Positions 42,499-50,910 are shown, counted from the first letter of the stretch. The stretch: DNA of 64,000 nt from Gammaproteobacteria bacterium (GCA_032250735.1 JAVVEP010000001.1:224739-288738), one strand, 5' to 3'. The notes: generated from the sequence alone by a model not told the origin. Made by a program: numbers and translations.

Positions 42499-44139
42499 TT
42501 ACCAAGCCCCCTTGCCAACAACCCGCACATCGCCAACGTCATCCGCATCGGGATCCCAGCGGCTGGCTTTGGTGGGGGCTGCGGTGTATTCGATGGGACA
42601 GGCGTCCTGGTTGCTGGCGTAGTACGCCAGGGCGATGGCGATGGCGGAATCGCCGTGGCGTTTGAAGGCGGCGTTTTTGGTGTCGGCCTGGCGCAGGCCC
42701 GGCAGTTTGATGATGCCATCAATCATCTGCAGGGCGCGGATGTCGTTTTTAATGTCGGCATCCTGCGGCAGGTCCAGCATCTGGTCCTGGAAGGCGGTTT
42801 GGAACGGCACCATGTTGTCGCGGTACCAGGCGTTGTTGAGCATCACCTGGTCGATGCGGGTGTGGCCGAATTTGTCGGCGGTGTACTCGGCGATGGTGGC
42901 ACCGTTACCGGTGGCGTCCATCGCGCCTTTGCGGAACTTTGGCAGGGCCTTGATGATCGTCCAGAGAATCTGCTCTTGCTGGCGCGTGGGCACGTTGTGC
43001 ATCTCGACCAGGAAGGGGACGCGCCGCACCAGGCTCTGGCCGATTTCCATTGGCGCGATGACGGAGAAGTCACCGTGGCGTGCAAAGTCTTCGCCGTAGA
43101 CATGTTCCAGGCCGGGGCTCAGGCTATCTAACAGCGGCTTTAAATTGACGTTAATCCACGCCTCACACCACGTCCGTCGATACTCTTCAGAGCGCAGGGC
43201 AAAGTCGCTTTGCAATGCCAGGCGCAGCACGGGCCGCTTTTCATGCATGCAGTTTTCGACCAGTACGCCGGGGATGGCGACGCCGGATCCGTCGCGCGGG
43301 ATGACGTCCAGCTCTTCGCGCATGGCGGCGGTGTTGGCGCCGTAGCCCTTGCGGACTTTCTCGTACCAGGCCTTCTTGCCTTCCTCGGTGGGCTCCCAGC
43401 CTTTGACGAAGCACACGCGCTCATACAGGCCGTTGGCCACGGCATCATCAAACGACACATAGAAAACTTTGAAGGCGTTGAGGCTTGACCTGGCATCTTT
43501 GATGAGCTGGTTGAACGGGTTGTTGGTGCCGTTGTGGGTGGAGATGATGCGGATCTTGCCGCCCCAGATGATCAACGCCGTGGCGGCGTCGATCACCGAC
43601 TGCACGTTGGCATGGAAGGCGGCTTCATCGATTACCACGATGCCCTGCAGGCCACGAATGTTGGCCGGGTTGCTGGACAGCGCGACGATCTGAAACCCGG
43701 AGGCAAAGCGTATGCGATAGGCGGTGATGTTTTTGCTGGTGCCGTCCGGCTGCTGGTCTTCAAACAGGAAGACCTCGATGCCGTTCCAGCCTTCGGCCAT
43801 TGCCATTGCCATCACCTTGGCCATGTGTGCGCAGTAGCCGATAAACTCCAGGCCCTTCTCTTTGGTGTCGCCGACGTAGTAGACGTTATCGCCGCCGGCG
43901 TCCTTGCGACTGGCGGAGGTGATGGATGAGTCCAGTGCGGTGGCGTAGGTGATGCCGGTGCGTCGGCCCTTTTCCGAAATGGTTAGATCTTCTGCGTGAC
44001 ACAGCGCCAGCCATTGCTGCTGGTGCAGCATCAGCACGCCATCGGCCAGCGGGTTCTGGGCGGCGGGGATTTCGCGTACCGAGGCCGGCAGCTCTTCCCA
44101 GCTGACGGTGCGGATGACGTCGGAAGGTGCGCCCTGCAT
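42499..44139 (-). CDS. Terminase large subunit, Mu gp28-like
   Basis: A 546-residue packaging ATPase and nuclease. The ATG at 44139 is fused to the stop of the small upstream gene (TAATG). The ATPase has a degenerate Walker A (SEKGRRTGIT) and Walker B LQGIVVIDEAAFH. The C-terminal nuclease part has MDATGNGATIAEY, the expected acidic site. It cuts and pumps phage DNA into heads using the small subunit encoded two genes upstream. Confidence 0.88.
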   Translation of the reverse strand: MQGAPSDVIRTVSWEELPASVREIPAAQNPLADGVLMLHQQQWLALCHAEDLTISEKGRRTGITYATALDSSITSASRKDAGGDNVYYVGDTKEKGLEFIGYCAHMAKVMAMAMAEGWNGIEVFLFEDQQPDGTSKNITAYRIRFASGFQIVALSSNPANIRGLQGIVVIDEAAFHANVQSVIDAATALIIWGGKIRIISTHNGTNNPFNQLIKDARSSLNAFKVFYVSFDDAVANGLYERVCFVKGWEPTEEGKKAWYEKVRKGYGANTAAMREELDVIPRDGSGVAIPGVLVENCMHEKRPVLRLALQSDFALRSEEYRRTWCEAWINVNLKPLLDSLSPGLEHVYGEDFARHGDFSVIAPMEIGQSLVRRVPFLVEMHNVPTRQQEQILWTIIKALPKFRKGAMDATGNGATIAEYTADKFGHTRIDQVMLNNAWYRDNMVPFQTAFQDQMLDLPQDADIKNDIRALQMIDGIIKLPGLRQADTKNAAFKRHGDSAIAIALAYYASNQDACPIEYTAAPTKASRWDPDADDVGDVRVVGKGAW

Positions 44140-44276
44140 TACCAGCCACGCGCAAGGCACTGGTGAAAAAACAGGGCTCCAGCAATACAGGCGCCCCATG
44201 CCCAGAACGGTCCGCCTGCGACGATAACAATCAGGCTGCCTGTCAGGCAGACATGGTTGCGTGCTACATCGCTCAT
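44139..44276 (-). CDS. Small membrane protein between the terminase genes
   Basis: A 45-residue protein with one or two hydrophobic helices (LIVIVAGGPFWAWGACIAGAL pattern). Its start overlaps the stop of the upstream gene (TGATG) and its stop overlaps the terminase start (TAATG), so all three are translationally coupled. That double coupling supports a real gene. Its role is unknown. Confidence 0.65.
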   Translation of the reverse strand: MSDVARNHVCLTGSLIVIVAGGPFWAWGACIAGALFFHQCLARGW

Positions 44277-45133
44277 CACTTCACACCCAGCACTTGCTGG
44301 CGCCAGAACTGCGCCTGGTCCTTGGTGAGGCCCTGCTGCTGGGCGGCAATCTCTACGGCGTCGGCGGCTTCGTCCAGCGCCTTGTGGCGGGCGGCCTGCT
44401 CGATCTGAAACTTGCGGGTGTTGACGTCCGAGCGGTTGAGGCTGGCAATGCTGCGGATGAGCGCCGGCAGCTTGATGTCTTCATCGTATTCGCCGTTGCG
44501 TATCACCGACATCAGTTCCTGCTGCGCCAGGGCGGTGAGGGTCTGGTTCATAGCGGCGCCGTCATCACCCACTACCTCGGCAAAGGCCTTGGCCATTTCA
44601 ATAGATTGCCTTAGCTGCTTCTGCTCCTCTTTGAATTTCTTGCCGTAGCGGCCGATGGCGCTCTTGCTGATTTCATAGCCCTGGCCTTCGAGTAGTACGG
44701 CCAGGTCGATATAGCCGGTGAAGCGCCGGCGCACCAGCTCCTGGTCAAGCCATGCTTTGACCTCCGACGGCAGCGAGGTGATGCTGGAATTGCGTCCGTG
44801 CAGGCCGGTGGTGTCGGGCTCGGGTTTTTCGGATGGATGGTAGACGCCCTCCACACCATTGGTATTTTCGGCGGCGAGGAAGGCCATGCCCAGGCTGGTG
44901 ACACGGCCTGCCATCCAATCAGAATTATCCACGCGCAGCAATTCAACAAGGCCTTTTTCTCCCAGGGTAGACAATGAGCGACGCACGCGCTCAATGGTGG
45001 GCGATAGCTCGGGGTCCGTTTGCAGGGCGTTAAGCACGGCGATCTCGCCTTGCGGATCCGGATAAGAGCGGTGCAGCGCCTGGAGGATGCGCAGGCAGCG
45101 CAGCCGATCAAGATTATCGTTGTTCGTTTTCAT
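44276..45133 (-). CDS. Terminase small subunit, Mu gp27-like (DUF3486), with N-terminal winged helix
   Basis: A 285-residue protein, longer than the usual DUF3486 member. Residues 120-285 match DUF3486: SSITSLPSEVKAWLDQELVRRRFTGY, shown by pattern, and SKSAIGRYGKKFKEEQ. Residues 1-90 resemble the small winged-helix protein usually encoded separately upstream (LRILQALHRSYPD, then RVRRSLSTLGEKGLVEL). It therefore looks like a fusion of two neighbours in the common Mu order. It should recognise phage DNA for packaging. Confidence 0.78.
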   Translation of the reverse strand: MKTNNDNLDRLRCLRILQALHRSYPDPQGEIAVLNALQTDPELSPTIERVRRSLSTLGEKGLVELLRVDNSDWMAGRVTSLGMAFLAAENTNGVEGVYHPSEKPEPDTTGLHGRNSSITSLPSEVKAWLDQELVRRRFTGYIDLAVLLEGQGYEISKSAIGRYGKKFKEEQKQLRQSIEMAKAFAEVVGDDGAAMNQTLTALAQQELMSVIRNGEYDEDIKLPALIRSIASLNRSDVNTRKFQIEQAARHKALDEAADAVEIAAQQQGLTKDQAQFWRQQVLGVK

Positions 45134-45509
45134 TGGTCTGGCGTTCTATATCGCTTTTGACTTTTCCGTTGTGTGCGCCGATGAGCTGGTTCAGGTCTTT
45201 GGCGACGGCATCCATCTTTTTGAACATGGCCTTGAAGTTGTCGCTGGCCACCTTGGTCATGTTCTGCAGGTCGTTTCTGTAGGTGTCCTCGCGCACGTAA
45301 TCCTTATGGATCTCGTCGCGGGTATCGTTGATCTTTTTCTCGTTGGTCCGGATATCCGTACTGTTCTTTTCGATCTTGTTGTGGTGCTCGCTGAACCGCT
45401 CGTCGATACTCTCCTTGTGTTTGTCGAGCAGGTAGAAGACATACTTCAGCAGACCGGCAACCGAGCCGGCGATGGCGACCACGACGCCTACGGTGTTCCA
45501 GTCGATCAT
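45114..45509 (-). CDS. DUF2730-family phage protein
   Basis: A 131-residue protein from the ATG at 45509: one membrane helix near residues 6-28, then a long coiled coil (HKESIDERFSEHHNKIEKN). This is the DUF2730 layout found next to the DUF3486 gene. It overlaps both neighbours. It may serve in lysis or DNA packaging; its role is not established. Confidence 0.75.
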   Translation of the reverse strand: MIDWNTVGVVVAIAGSVAGLLKYVFYLLDKHKESIDERFSEHHNKIEKNSTDIRTNEKKINDTRDEIHKDYVREDTYRNDLQNMTKVASDNFKAMFKKMDAVAKDLNQLIGAHNGKVKSDIERQTNENEQR

Positions 45510-45739
45510 TTGTGCTTTCTCTCCCAGTCCTGTTTGCAGTAAATACAGCGCACGGCATCCGGCCTGGCTTTGAGTCTTTCCTTGGGAATAATGTCGGTGC
45601 AATCGATGCAGATAACCCGTCCGCGAGTATCGATCCGCTGTTGCTCGCCCTGGCCTTTGTCTGGCGCTGACAGCGCGGCATCGATCGATCGCTGGCGATG
45701 CTCCATCTCCAGCTCTTTGGCGCGGTCCAGATCATCCAT
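45506..45739 (-). CDS. TraR/DksA-type zinc-finger protein
   Basis: A 77-residue protein from the ATG at 45739. It is a helix followed by a Cys4 zinc finger (CIDCTD, then VRCIYCKQDW). Small TraR/DksA members are common in phages and can bind RNA polymerase in its secondary channel. The gene overlaps the holin gene and DUF2730 gene. Confidence 0.82.
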   Translation of the reverse strand: MDDLDRAKELEMEHRQRSIDAALSAPDKGQGEQQRIDTRGRVICIDCTDIIPKERLKARPDAVRCIYCKQDWERKHK

Positions 45740-46310
45740 TGGTTTTATTCCCGGTGATGCGCTGCGCCAGTGCGCCGGCGATGCCGATCGGCAATGCCTG
45801 GCCGGCGGCAATGGCCTTGTCCTGGCTGCGCTTATGCACGGAGATGCCGAGCACGGATAATGCGACACCCCAGATCACTGACAGGCTGGCCATCGCGGCG
45901 ATCAGGCCAGCGGCTTCTTTAGGATGCCAGACAATGACAATGCTGATGGCCAGCATTTGCATGCCCCAGGTGATGGCGACGATATAACCGAAGAACGGGC
46001 GCCAGCGGCTAGTAAACTTGTCACCGCTTTGGCTCTCTGCCCGCATGGTGGCGTTGACGGATTCCAGCCGTTTGGTGTCGGCCTCCAGCTCGGCCACCAC
46101 CATTGGCGTGATGGCGTTCTGGAATTTGATCCGTAGCTCGGGGTCTTTCTTGATGGCGTCGATGGCGGTGTTGACATCGCCGATGCCGGTAATCTCCTGG
46201 GCAACCTCCAGCGCCTTGTCGGCCACATCGGCGGCCTTTTTTCCACCCAGCAGACGGACCAGTCCGGGGACGTATTCAGCGAGCCCCAATACAGCGGCGA
46301 TAGATATCAT
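45732..46310 (-). CDS. 3TM-type holin
   Basis: A 192-residue protein from the ATG at 46310, with the GTA_holin_3TM layout. Membrane segments lie near residues 110-170 (FFGYIVAITWGMQMLAIS, then LIAAMASLSVIWGVAL), after a helical soluble part (ALEVAQEITGIGD). It would form pores for endolysin release. It overlaps the endolysin gene by four bases. Confidence 0.78.
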   Translation of the reverse strand: MISIAAVLGLAEYVPGLVRLLGGKKAADVADKALEVAQEITGIGDVNTAIDAIKKDPELRIKFQNAITPMVVAELEADTKRLESVNATMRAESQSGDKFTSRWRPFFGYIVAITWGMQMLAISIVIVWHPKEAAGLIAAMASLSVIWGVALSVLGISVHKRSQDKAIAAGQALPIGIAGALAQRITGNKTNG

Positions 46311-46810
46311 GCGATCATCCTCAGTGCGTCTTCCATGCTCAATAGACCGGGCACATAGACCGTTTTCGGTTTGCGTAACAGGCGGGGTTGTTTGATGGCG
46401 GTGAGGGGTTGCGCGCGATCGAACACCACGGCAGCAGAGGTTGACACATGCGTCCACTGGCCGAACTCATGGATCACCTGGTCATACAGGCACGAGTAAT
46501 AGATCCAGCGCGCAACTTCTAACGGCGTGTGGCCGGTGACAACAATGTCCGCAGCGCAGCCGGAGATGTGTTGCGATGTCTTTGATCCGCCAATCAGGGT
46601 ATTGAGCTGCACGGGACGCACGCCGCTCAGTATGTGCACCGGCCCCAGGGCCTCTCGCAGGGGTTGCAGTACGTTGATGCACAGGCGCAGCAGGTTCAGG
46701 TAAACCGCGTCATTGATCTGCACGTCAATGACAATGCCGTGGCGCGCCGCCACATCAGAGCGGGTGAATTCGTCGAGATAAAAATTGTTGGTTAGCTGTA
46801 TGCGGCTCAT
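46307..46810 (-). CDS. Endolysin, peptidase M15-like
   Basis: A 167-residue protein. The zinc-ligand pattern is visible: SQHISGCAADI near residue 80 (His and Asp) and WTHVS near 123 (His), as in M15 D-Ala-D-Ala peptidases. These cut peptide crosslinks in peptidoglycan. It is the first gene after mor, so it starts the late operon. Confidence 0.83.
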   Translation of the reverse strand: MSRIQLTNNFYLDEFTRSDVAARHGIVIDVQINDAVYLNLLRLCINVLQPLREALGPVHILSGVRPVQLNTLIGGSKTSQHISGCAADIVVTGHTPLEVARWIYYSCLYDQVIHEFGQWTHVSTSAAVVFDRAQPLTAIKQPRLLRKPKTVYVPGLLSMEDALRMIA

Positions 46811-46886
46811 GCCTACAGACTAGGGGCATGGGGCCGGGGATGGACGGGGGAACGGGTACCGGGGGAATGCTTAAGGGGTGCTTTTT

Positions 46887-46915
46887 ACATTACAGCAAGG
46901 CGCAATAGTGGGCAA
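46887..46915 (-). promoter_or_regulatory. Candidate late promoter after mor
   Basis: On the minus strand TTGCCC, 17 bases, TAATGT. The -35 and upstream bases overlap two direct copies of GCAATAGT (46902-46909 and 46912-46919) spaced ten bases apart, a likely activator site for the Mor-like protein. It lies 80 bases before the endolysin gene. The weak -10 fits an activator-dependent promoter. Confidence 0.4.
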
Positions 46916-46919
46916 TAGT

Positions 46920-47309
46920 TTAAAACAATTCCTGCTGGTCATCCGGCGCCTTGTCACCGACGCGACGCTTGAGCTTGCGAATGCCGCGCTCGGTGTAACC
47001 GTAACGACGTGCAAGCTGAGAATTAGATTCGCCCGCATTGACAATTTCCTGCTCTCGGAGCGCGCGCATGGCGGCATGGCAACGGGGGATCTCGATCTCT
47101 TCGCCGGCGTACATGTCGACCAGGTTGTTAAAGGCTTGCGCACCGATTCCGTCCATCAGCCAGTGGTCGTGCCGTACCCGCGTCGGCACGCACAGGCGAA
47201 TGCCACCACGCTCTTCGACGATGACCAGGGCGGCAGCCAGGCCGATGACCTCGACCAGGTCCTGGACTGAGGCCGGGAGGCAGTCGATGGATGCGCTAGA
47301 CAGTTTCAT
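46920..47309 (-). CDS. mor: Mor-family transcription activator
   Basis: A 129-residue protein. The N-terminal helices carry VQDLVEVIGLAAALVIVEERGG, shown by pattern, and the C-terminal half the helix-turn-helix ESNSQLARRYGYTERGIRKLKRR. Mor and C proteins bind as dimers to activate middle and late promoters. It follows gemA and one unknown gene, as in Mu, where gemA and mor are adjacent. It overlaps the preceding gene by four bases. Confidence 0.85.
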   Translation of the reverse strand: MKLSSASIDCLPASVQDLVEVIGLAAALVIVEERGGIRLCVPTRVRHDHWLMDGIGAQAFNNLVDMYAGEEIEIPRCHAAMRALREQEIVNAGESNSQLARRYGYTERGIRKLKRRVGDKAPDDQQELF

Positions 47310-48028
47310 TCTTTCGGCACCTGGCTCAGCACATCACGCACGGAGGGCCAGCGCTCCTTCGTGTCGGCGGCGGTGGTAAAGGCGTCGCGCAGACGTTTGG
47401 CGCCACGGAACCGGCAGCGCTGCTGCCAGTCACGCTTGGGCCATAGCTCGCGCAGCCATCGCTCGGCCTGCAGGGTCAGGGTGTCGTACGCGGGCATGCC
47501 TTCCATCGACATCATCACCAGCTCGGCCAGTGAGCCGCACACGGTGCGCGTAAACCATTCGGGCACACCTTCGGGGGTTGGGTAGTGTTGCAGCGCCTCG
47601 ATGGCCTGTGCCGTTTTTGAGGGCGGCCTGGTGGGACTATGTGCAAGCCCCTGCCCGCTGGCAGGCAGGGCTAGTGCAGTCACTGAAACGGTCTCCAGCA
47701 CGCGCTTCAGGTAGTTATGATTGGTGAGTGGCTTGAATGCCCCTGCGTCCTGTTTGCTGCGCATGGATTGCACGCTCTCGTGCATCGCTGCGGCGAGTAC
47801 GGCCGGCTCGGTGTGCAGGGCCATTGCTTCGCGCATCAGGCGCAGGGCGCGGTCATTGGCCAGGTCGCGGGTAGCGGGCCGGAACAGGCCGAGGTAACAG
47901 ACCAGCGCCGTGCCGGACAGCGTGTCGAGCTGGGACAGCGTGGCGAGCAGCTCTCGGCCGGATTCATCCTGGCACAGCGCAACGAGGTCAATTCGCGAAT
48001 GGCAAATGGGGCAACGGTTGAGCTGCAT
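47306..48028 (-). CDS. Unknown early/middle phage protein with N-terminal zinc finger
   Basis: A 240-residue protein. The N-terminus has one CPxC pair (CPICHSRIDLVALC). The rest is helical, and its middle contains GVPEWFTRTVCGSLAELV. Starts as TAATG with the gemA stop and ends overlapping mor. It might be a zinc-bound regulator; function unknown. Confidence 0.65.
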   Translation of the reverse strand: MQLNRCPICHSRIDLVALCQDESGRELLATLSQLDTLSGTALVCYLGLFRPATRDLANDRALRLMREAMALHTEPAVLAAAMHESVQSMRSKQDAGAFKPLTNHNYLKRVLETVSVTALALPASGQGLAHSPTRPPSKTAQAIEALQHYPTPEGVPEWFTRTVCGSLAELVMMSMEGMPAYDTLTLQAERWLRELWPKRDWQQRCRFRGAKRLRDAFTTAADTKERWPSVRDVLSQVPKE

Positions 48029-48447
48029 TACTCTGTTCTCCTGCCGTGCCGGGCGGCATCAAACACCAGCGCCGCGACCAGGCGATGCAGCTGCCCATAC
48101 TCCAGCCACTCAAAGCGCTCGATGCCGAACATATTTTTTGCCATGCCATCGGCGTAGGCGTCAGGCCGCTGCACTTCGGCCAGCATGGCGCGGACCTTTT
48201 TCACCATCTTCTTCTTGTCTTTGGCGGGGCGCGTGCGCCGCTGCTGGGTGAACACGGCGCCGCATTTCGTCAGGTGGTTAATCACCATTTTACGCCCGGT
48301 TTCGTCCAGATCTTTCGCGGAGCGAACGCGGGCAATCACCCACAGCATGTCGCGATAGGCGTCATCCTACATACCCAGCTGCTTGGCAGCCAGGTGGATC
48401 TTTGCCAGCTCGATGGTGCGTGATTTGTAGGGGGCTTTAGTGCTCAT
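48028..48447 (-). pseudogene. gemA: gemA (Mu gp16-like, DUF1018) with an internal amber codon
   Basis: From the ATG at 48447 the frame encodes 26 residues ending in LAAKQLGM, then TAG at 48367-48369, then DDAYRDMLWVIARVRSAKDLDETGRK, which is the well-conserved GemA core (here cut at 20 residues). Family members read through this place with a sense codon (LGxDDxxYR). The downstream frame is intact and its stop is coupled to the next gene (TAATG). A shortened 106-residue protein could begin at the ATG at 48348 but it has no ribosome site. Either one point mutation inactivated the gene or the codon is suppressed. Confidence 0.75.
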
Positions 48448-48459
48448 TGCATTACGCCG

Positions 48460-48726
48460 TTATGCGACCTCACCTATCAACGACTCGCCGCAGAATGGGC
48501 AATAGCTGGCAATCATTCTTTCCTTAATTCTCTTGGTTTTTGTGCCTCCGCTTTTTGTCGGCAGATCGAAACTTCCCTCAATAGGGAGCGAGGGCTTCAT
48601 GCCAACAGACCCACCAATCACATAGACATACCCACCTAAACCAATATTGATTCCGGTTGCTTCCGGATTGGCATTCTGCACTCGCTGCAAAAGCTTTTTT
48701 TCAAGAACCGATCTGCAATCACACAT
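48460..48726 (-). CDS. Hypothetical phage protein with C-terminal zinc ribbon
   Basis: An 88-residue protein. Cysteines occur near both ends: MCDC at the start and CPFCGE near the end. It lies just upstream of gemA on the early operon. Function unknown. Confidence 0.6.
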   Translation of the reverse strand: MCDCRSVLEKKLLQRVQNANPEATGINIGLGGYVYVIGGSVGMKPSLPIEGSFDLPTKSGGTKTKRIKERMIASYCPFCGESLIGEVA

Positions 48727-48738
48727 ATCAATACATCC

Positions 48739-49173
48739 TCAGCTAGTTGTTGTCTGCTCGTCGGTAACGAGCTCGATGGTTTCATTGTTGGCAATGAAGT
48801 GGCGCTTGAGCGGACCGAAGGCTTTCCAGAAGATTTGCCTCCCTTCGATACGGCCGTCGATGTTGAATTTTTCTCGGGCGTCCTTCTTTCCAAAAACTCT
48901 GATCAATTGTTTCTTTTCTTTTTCGGAGTACCTCGCCTTTGTGCGCAACGGAAGAAACCGCCTTGCTTCTTCGCACCATGCGTCATCCTTCTTAAGGAGC
49001 CATTTACCCCTAAAGACTCCGTCAACGTAGAGCCGAATGGCGTTATTGAATTGATCGACACGCTCCAGCACCAATGTCACTTTGTAGCCATCGCAGTTGA
49101 GGTAGACCGGGCTAAAAAACTGCTTCAGTCTTTCCTCGACCTCTTGCCACTGCTGTTTGGTCAGCTTGCTCAT
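48739..49173 (-). CDS. Hypothetical early phage protein
   Basis: A 144-residue, lysine-rich protein (KKDDAWCEEARRFLPLRTK, then EKEKKQLIRVFGKKDA). No family recognised. Its start overlaps the DUF1737 gene by four bases. Confidence 0.6.
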   Translation of the reverse strand: MSKLTKQQWQEVEERLKQFFSPVYLNCDGYKVTLVLERVDQFNNAIRLYVDGVFRGKWLLKKDDAWCEEARRFLPLRTKARYSEKEKKQLIRVFGKKDAREKFNIDGRIEGRQIFWKAFGPLKRHFIANNETIELVTDEQTTTS

Positions 49174-49340
49174 TTGTTTTCCTTCTTCACCACGGCCTGG
49201 GCATAGAGTGTTTCGACGTGCTGATTTTCACTCAGTGAGCACGAGACGCCGCCCTGCGGCACCCAGCCATTTTTTATGCGCTCATTGACGGCATATTCCA
49301 GCAATTCGGCATCGTCGGCGGTAACAATAAAATATTCCAT
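49170..49340 (-). CDS. DUF1737-type small protein
   Basis: A 56-residue protein from the ATG at 49340 with AAGGA upstream. The pattern YFIVTADDAELLEYAVN, then GWVPQGGVS and TLYAQAVVK, is the DUF1737 signature. The bases 49341-49573 contain no other gene that I can support. Confidence 0.75.
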   Translation of the reverse strand: MEYFIVTADDAELLEYAVNERIKNGWVPQGGVSCSLSENQHVETLYAQAVVKKENK

Positions 49341-49573
49341 GAGGCGTTCCTTCTGTTTAAATTGGTGCCGTACTCTCCGAGCTGTCACACCACTGGCCCC
49401 GATTATGTGCAAGGCTTTGTGCAGGTGTCGCACCCTGGGCGATAGCTGCATCGCGTTAGGGCTGTAAATTGTTAAGCCCGTCTCGTGGGCCAGTCGGTCG
49501 AGTCACGCGATAGAGGCTGTCGCGCCTCGACTGCTGGTGTTACCCGCCACCGCCAGCTGGGCGCTCTCCGTGT

Positions 49574-50110
49574 TCAGGCGGCGCTGTCCGTCTGCCGGGT
49601 ATCTTTCTCGGCCTCGGCAAGCAGGGCGTTCACCAGCTTGTCCACCTCGTCATCCACGGGCTTGATGGTGACGATGTCTTCGTCGGCGGTGATGCTGATG
49701 CCCAGGCGCTTCAGATCGGCGGCGGTGAGGTCCGACACCGAGGGCTTATGCACGCTTTCTTTTACCGTGATCATTAGGTCTGCCTGGTTCTTTGGCAGCA
49801 GGGCGCGCATGCGCTTGATCACGGCCTCGTCATCCGCGATCACCACCTTTCCCCGCTGCTTCATGTAGCCGATACGGATACCGGCGATCGTGAGCGTGCG
49901 GGGTTTGATGAACAGCTCGGGACTTGATTCAAGCGCCGCCTTTAGTTTTGCGTGGGCCTCGGCAGACTGGCCGACACCCTCCCGGATGACCGGCAGCACC
50001 GGATGCTTGATGCGCTCCAGCTCTTCATGCAGCGCGGTGATGATGCCAGTGAGATACGCGCGCGATTCGGCATAGTCGCGGGTGAGTGTTTCGATTTCAG
50101 CGAGGGACAT
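49574..50110 (-). CDS. Gam-like host-nuclease inhibitor
   Basis: A 178-residue protein whose layout fits phage Gam: an N-terminal helical coiled coil (residues 1-60), then a strand-rich middle (IGYMKQRGKVVIADDE) and C-terminal helix/strand (LKRLGISITADEDIVTIKPVDDEVDK). Mu Gam binds DNA ends and shields linear phage DNA from nucleases. Assignment is from architecture and early position, not from an exact motif. Confidence 0.55.
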   Translation of the reverse strand: MSLAEIETLTRDYAESRAYLTGIITALHEELERIKHPVLPVIREGVGQSAEAHAKLKAALESSPELFIKPRTLTIAGIRIGYMKQRGKVVIADDEAVIKRMRALLPKNQADLMITVKESVHKPSVSDLTAADLKRLGISITADEDIVTIKPVDDEVDKLVNALLAEAEKDTRQTDSAA

Positions 50111-50126
50111 GGTGTTTCCTTGGTGG

Positions 50127-50465
50127 CTAGGTTGGCAGGTGCAGCTGGCCGCGCAGGTCGGGCAGCGATATGTTTTTCATCCGGGCGATCTGCTGCAGGC
50201 CGGTCATCGCGCGGCCGTACAGGAACTCACAGGTCTGTTCCAATTCTTCAGGGGTGTCCGCCATGAAGTAGCCGTCGCAGGGGTGGGCGCAGATGTGATG
50301 GCCGCTCATTCGCAATGTGGTGATGTGGGCGCGCAGCATCCGCTGGCCGGCCATGTCGGGGCCTGGTTGGCCGGTGATCTCCGACACCAGTACATCGGCC
50401 CGTGCACCGTTCTTTTGGCCGATGTGGCGGGCCAGTGCTTGCAGTACGTCATCAGTTGCGAACAT
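50127..50465 (-). CDS. Winged-helix-like early protein
   Basis: A 112-residue protein from the ATG at 50465 with GGAG upstream. It has the alternating helices and a wing typical of small winged-helix domains (RMLRAHITTLRMSGHHICAHPCDGY, shown by pattern), with two further C-terminal helices. It is one of several DNA-binding genes in the early operon. Function unknown. Confidence 0.6.
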   Translation of the reverse strand: MFATDDVLQALARHIGQKNGARADVLVSEITGQPGPDMAGQRMLRAHITTLRMSGHHICAHPCDGYFMADTPEELEQTCEFLYGRAMTGLQQIARMKNISLPDLRGQLHLPT

Positions 50466-50501
50466 TGCAGACTCCTTGTGGTTGATCACTACCGTGGCTC
50501 T

Positions 50502-50594
50502 TTACTTGGGTTCTTTCATGGCGTTGTACAGCCAAATCGCGACAGCGATGAGGGTGGCAATGGCGCCGGTGGCAAAGCTAAGTGCGGTTTCCAT
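50502..50594 (-). CDS. Small (30-residue) membrane protein
   Basis: An ATG at 50594 preceded by GGAGAG gives a 30-residue peptide with one membrane helix (LSFATGAIATLIAVAIWLY). A longer frame starts at 50714 but lacks a ribosome site and composition support. It is a candidate inner-membrane microprotein of the early operon. Confidence 0.5.
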   Translation of the reverse strand: METALSFATGAIATLIAVAIWLYNAMKEPK

Positions 50595-50631
50595 GCTGCT
50601 CTCCTTTTTTGGGTCGTCGGGTGTTGTCGGG

Positions 50632-50910
50632 TTAGTGCACAACGGTCCACTGCACGCGGCAGCCGTTAACGTCGGCCTGCATGGTGGATTCGCGGTTGTT
50701 CCACTTGTATTCACCGCCGCCCAGCGATGCGCATCGCTGTTCTGGCTGGATCCAGATCACTGGCTTGTGGTTTTCGATGACAGCCCTGAGTACGGTGAAG
50801 CCGTCTTCCGCCAGGCGTAGTGCGCAGCTGTAGGCGAGGCTTAAGGTGTCCAGGGCGTGCTTGTTCTGCACGCCGATGCTGGCGGCTGGGTGCTCGATGC
50901 GTGGTCTCAT
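50632..50910 (-). CDS. Hypothetical early phage protein
   Basis: A 92-residue protein from the ATG at 50910 with GGGAG upstream. The middle (ALDTLSLAYSCALRLAEDGFT) is helical, and a strand pair follows. The start overlaps the next gene's stop by four bases. No family recognised. Confidence 0.6.
   Translation of the reverse strand: MRPRIEHPAASIGVQNKHALDTLSLAYSCALRLAEDGFTVLRAVIENHKPVIWIQPEQRCASLGGGEYKWNNRESTMQADVNGCRVQWTVVH

Noticed and set aside
48028..48348. Annotating the gemA-like gene as a normal 106-residue protein from the ATG at 48348
   Set aside because: The conserved N-terminal GemA residues lie upstream in the same frame past a single TAG; the shortened start has no ribosome site.
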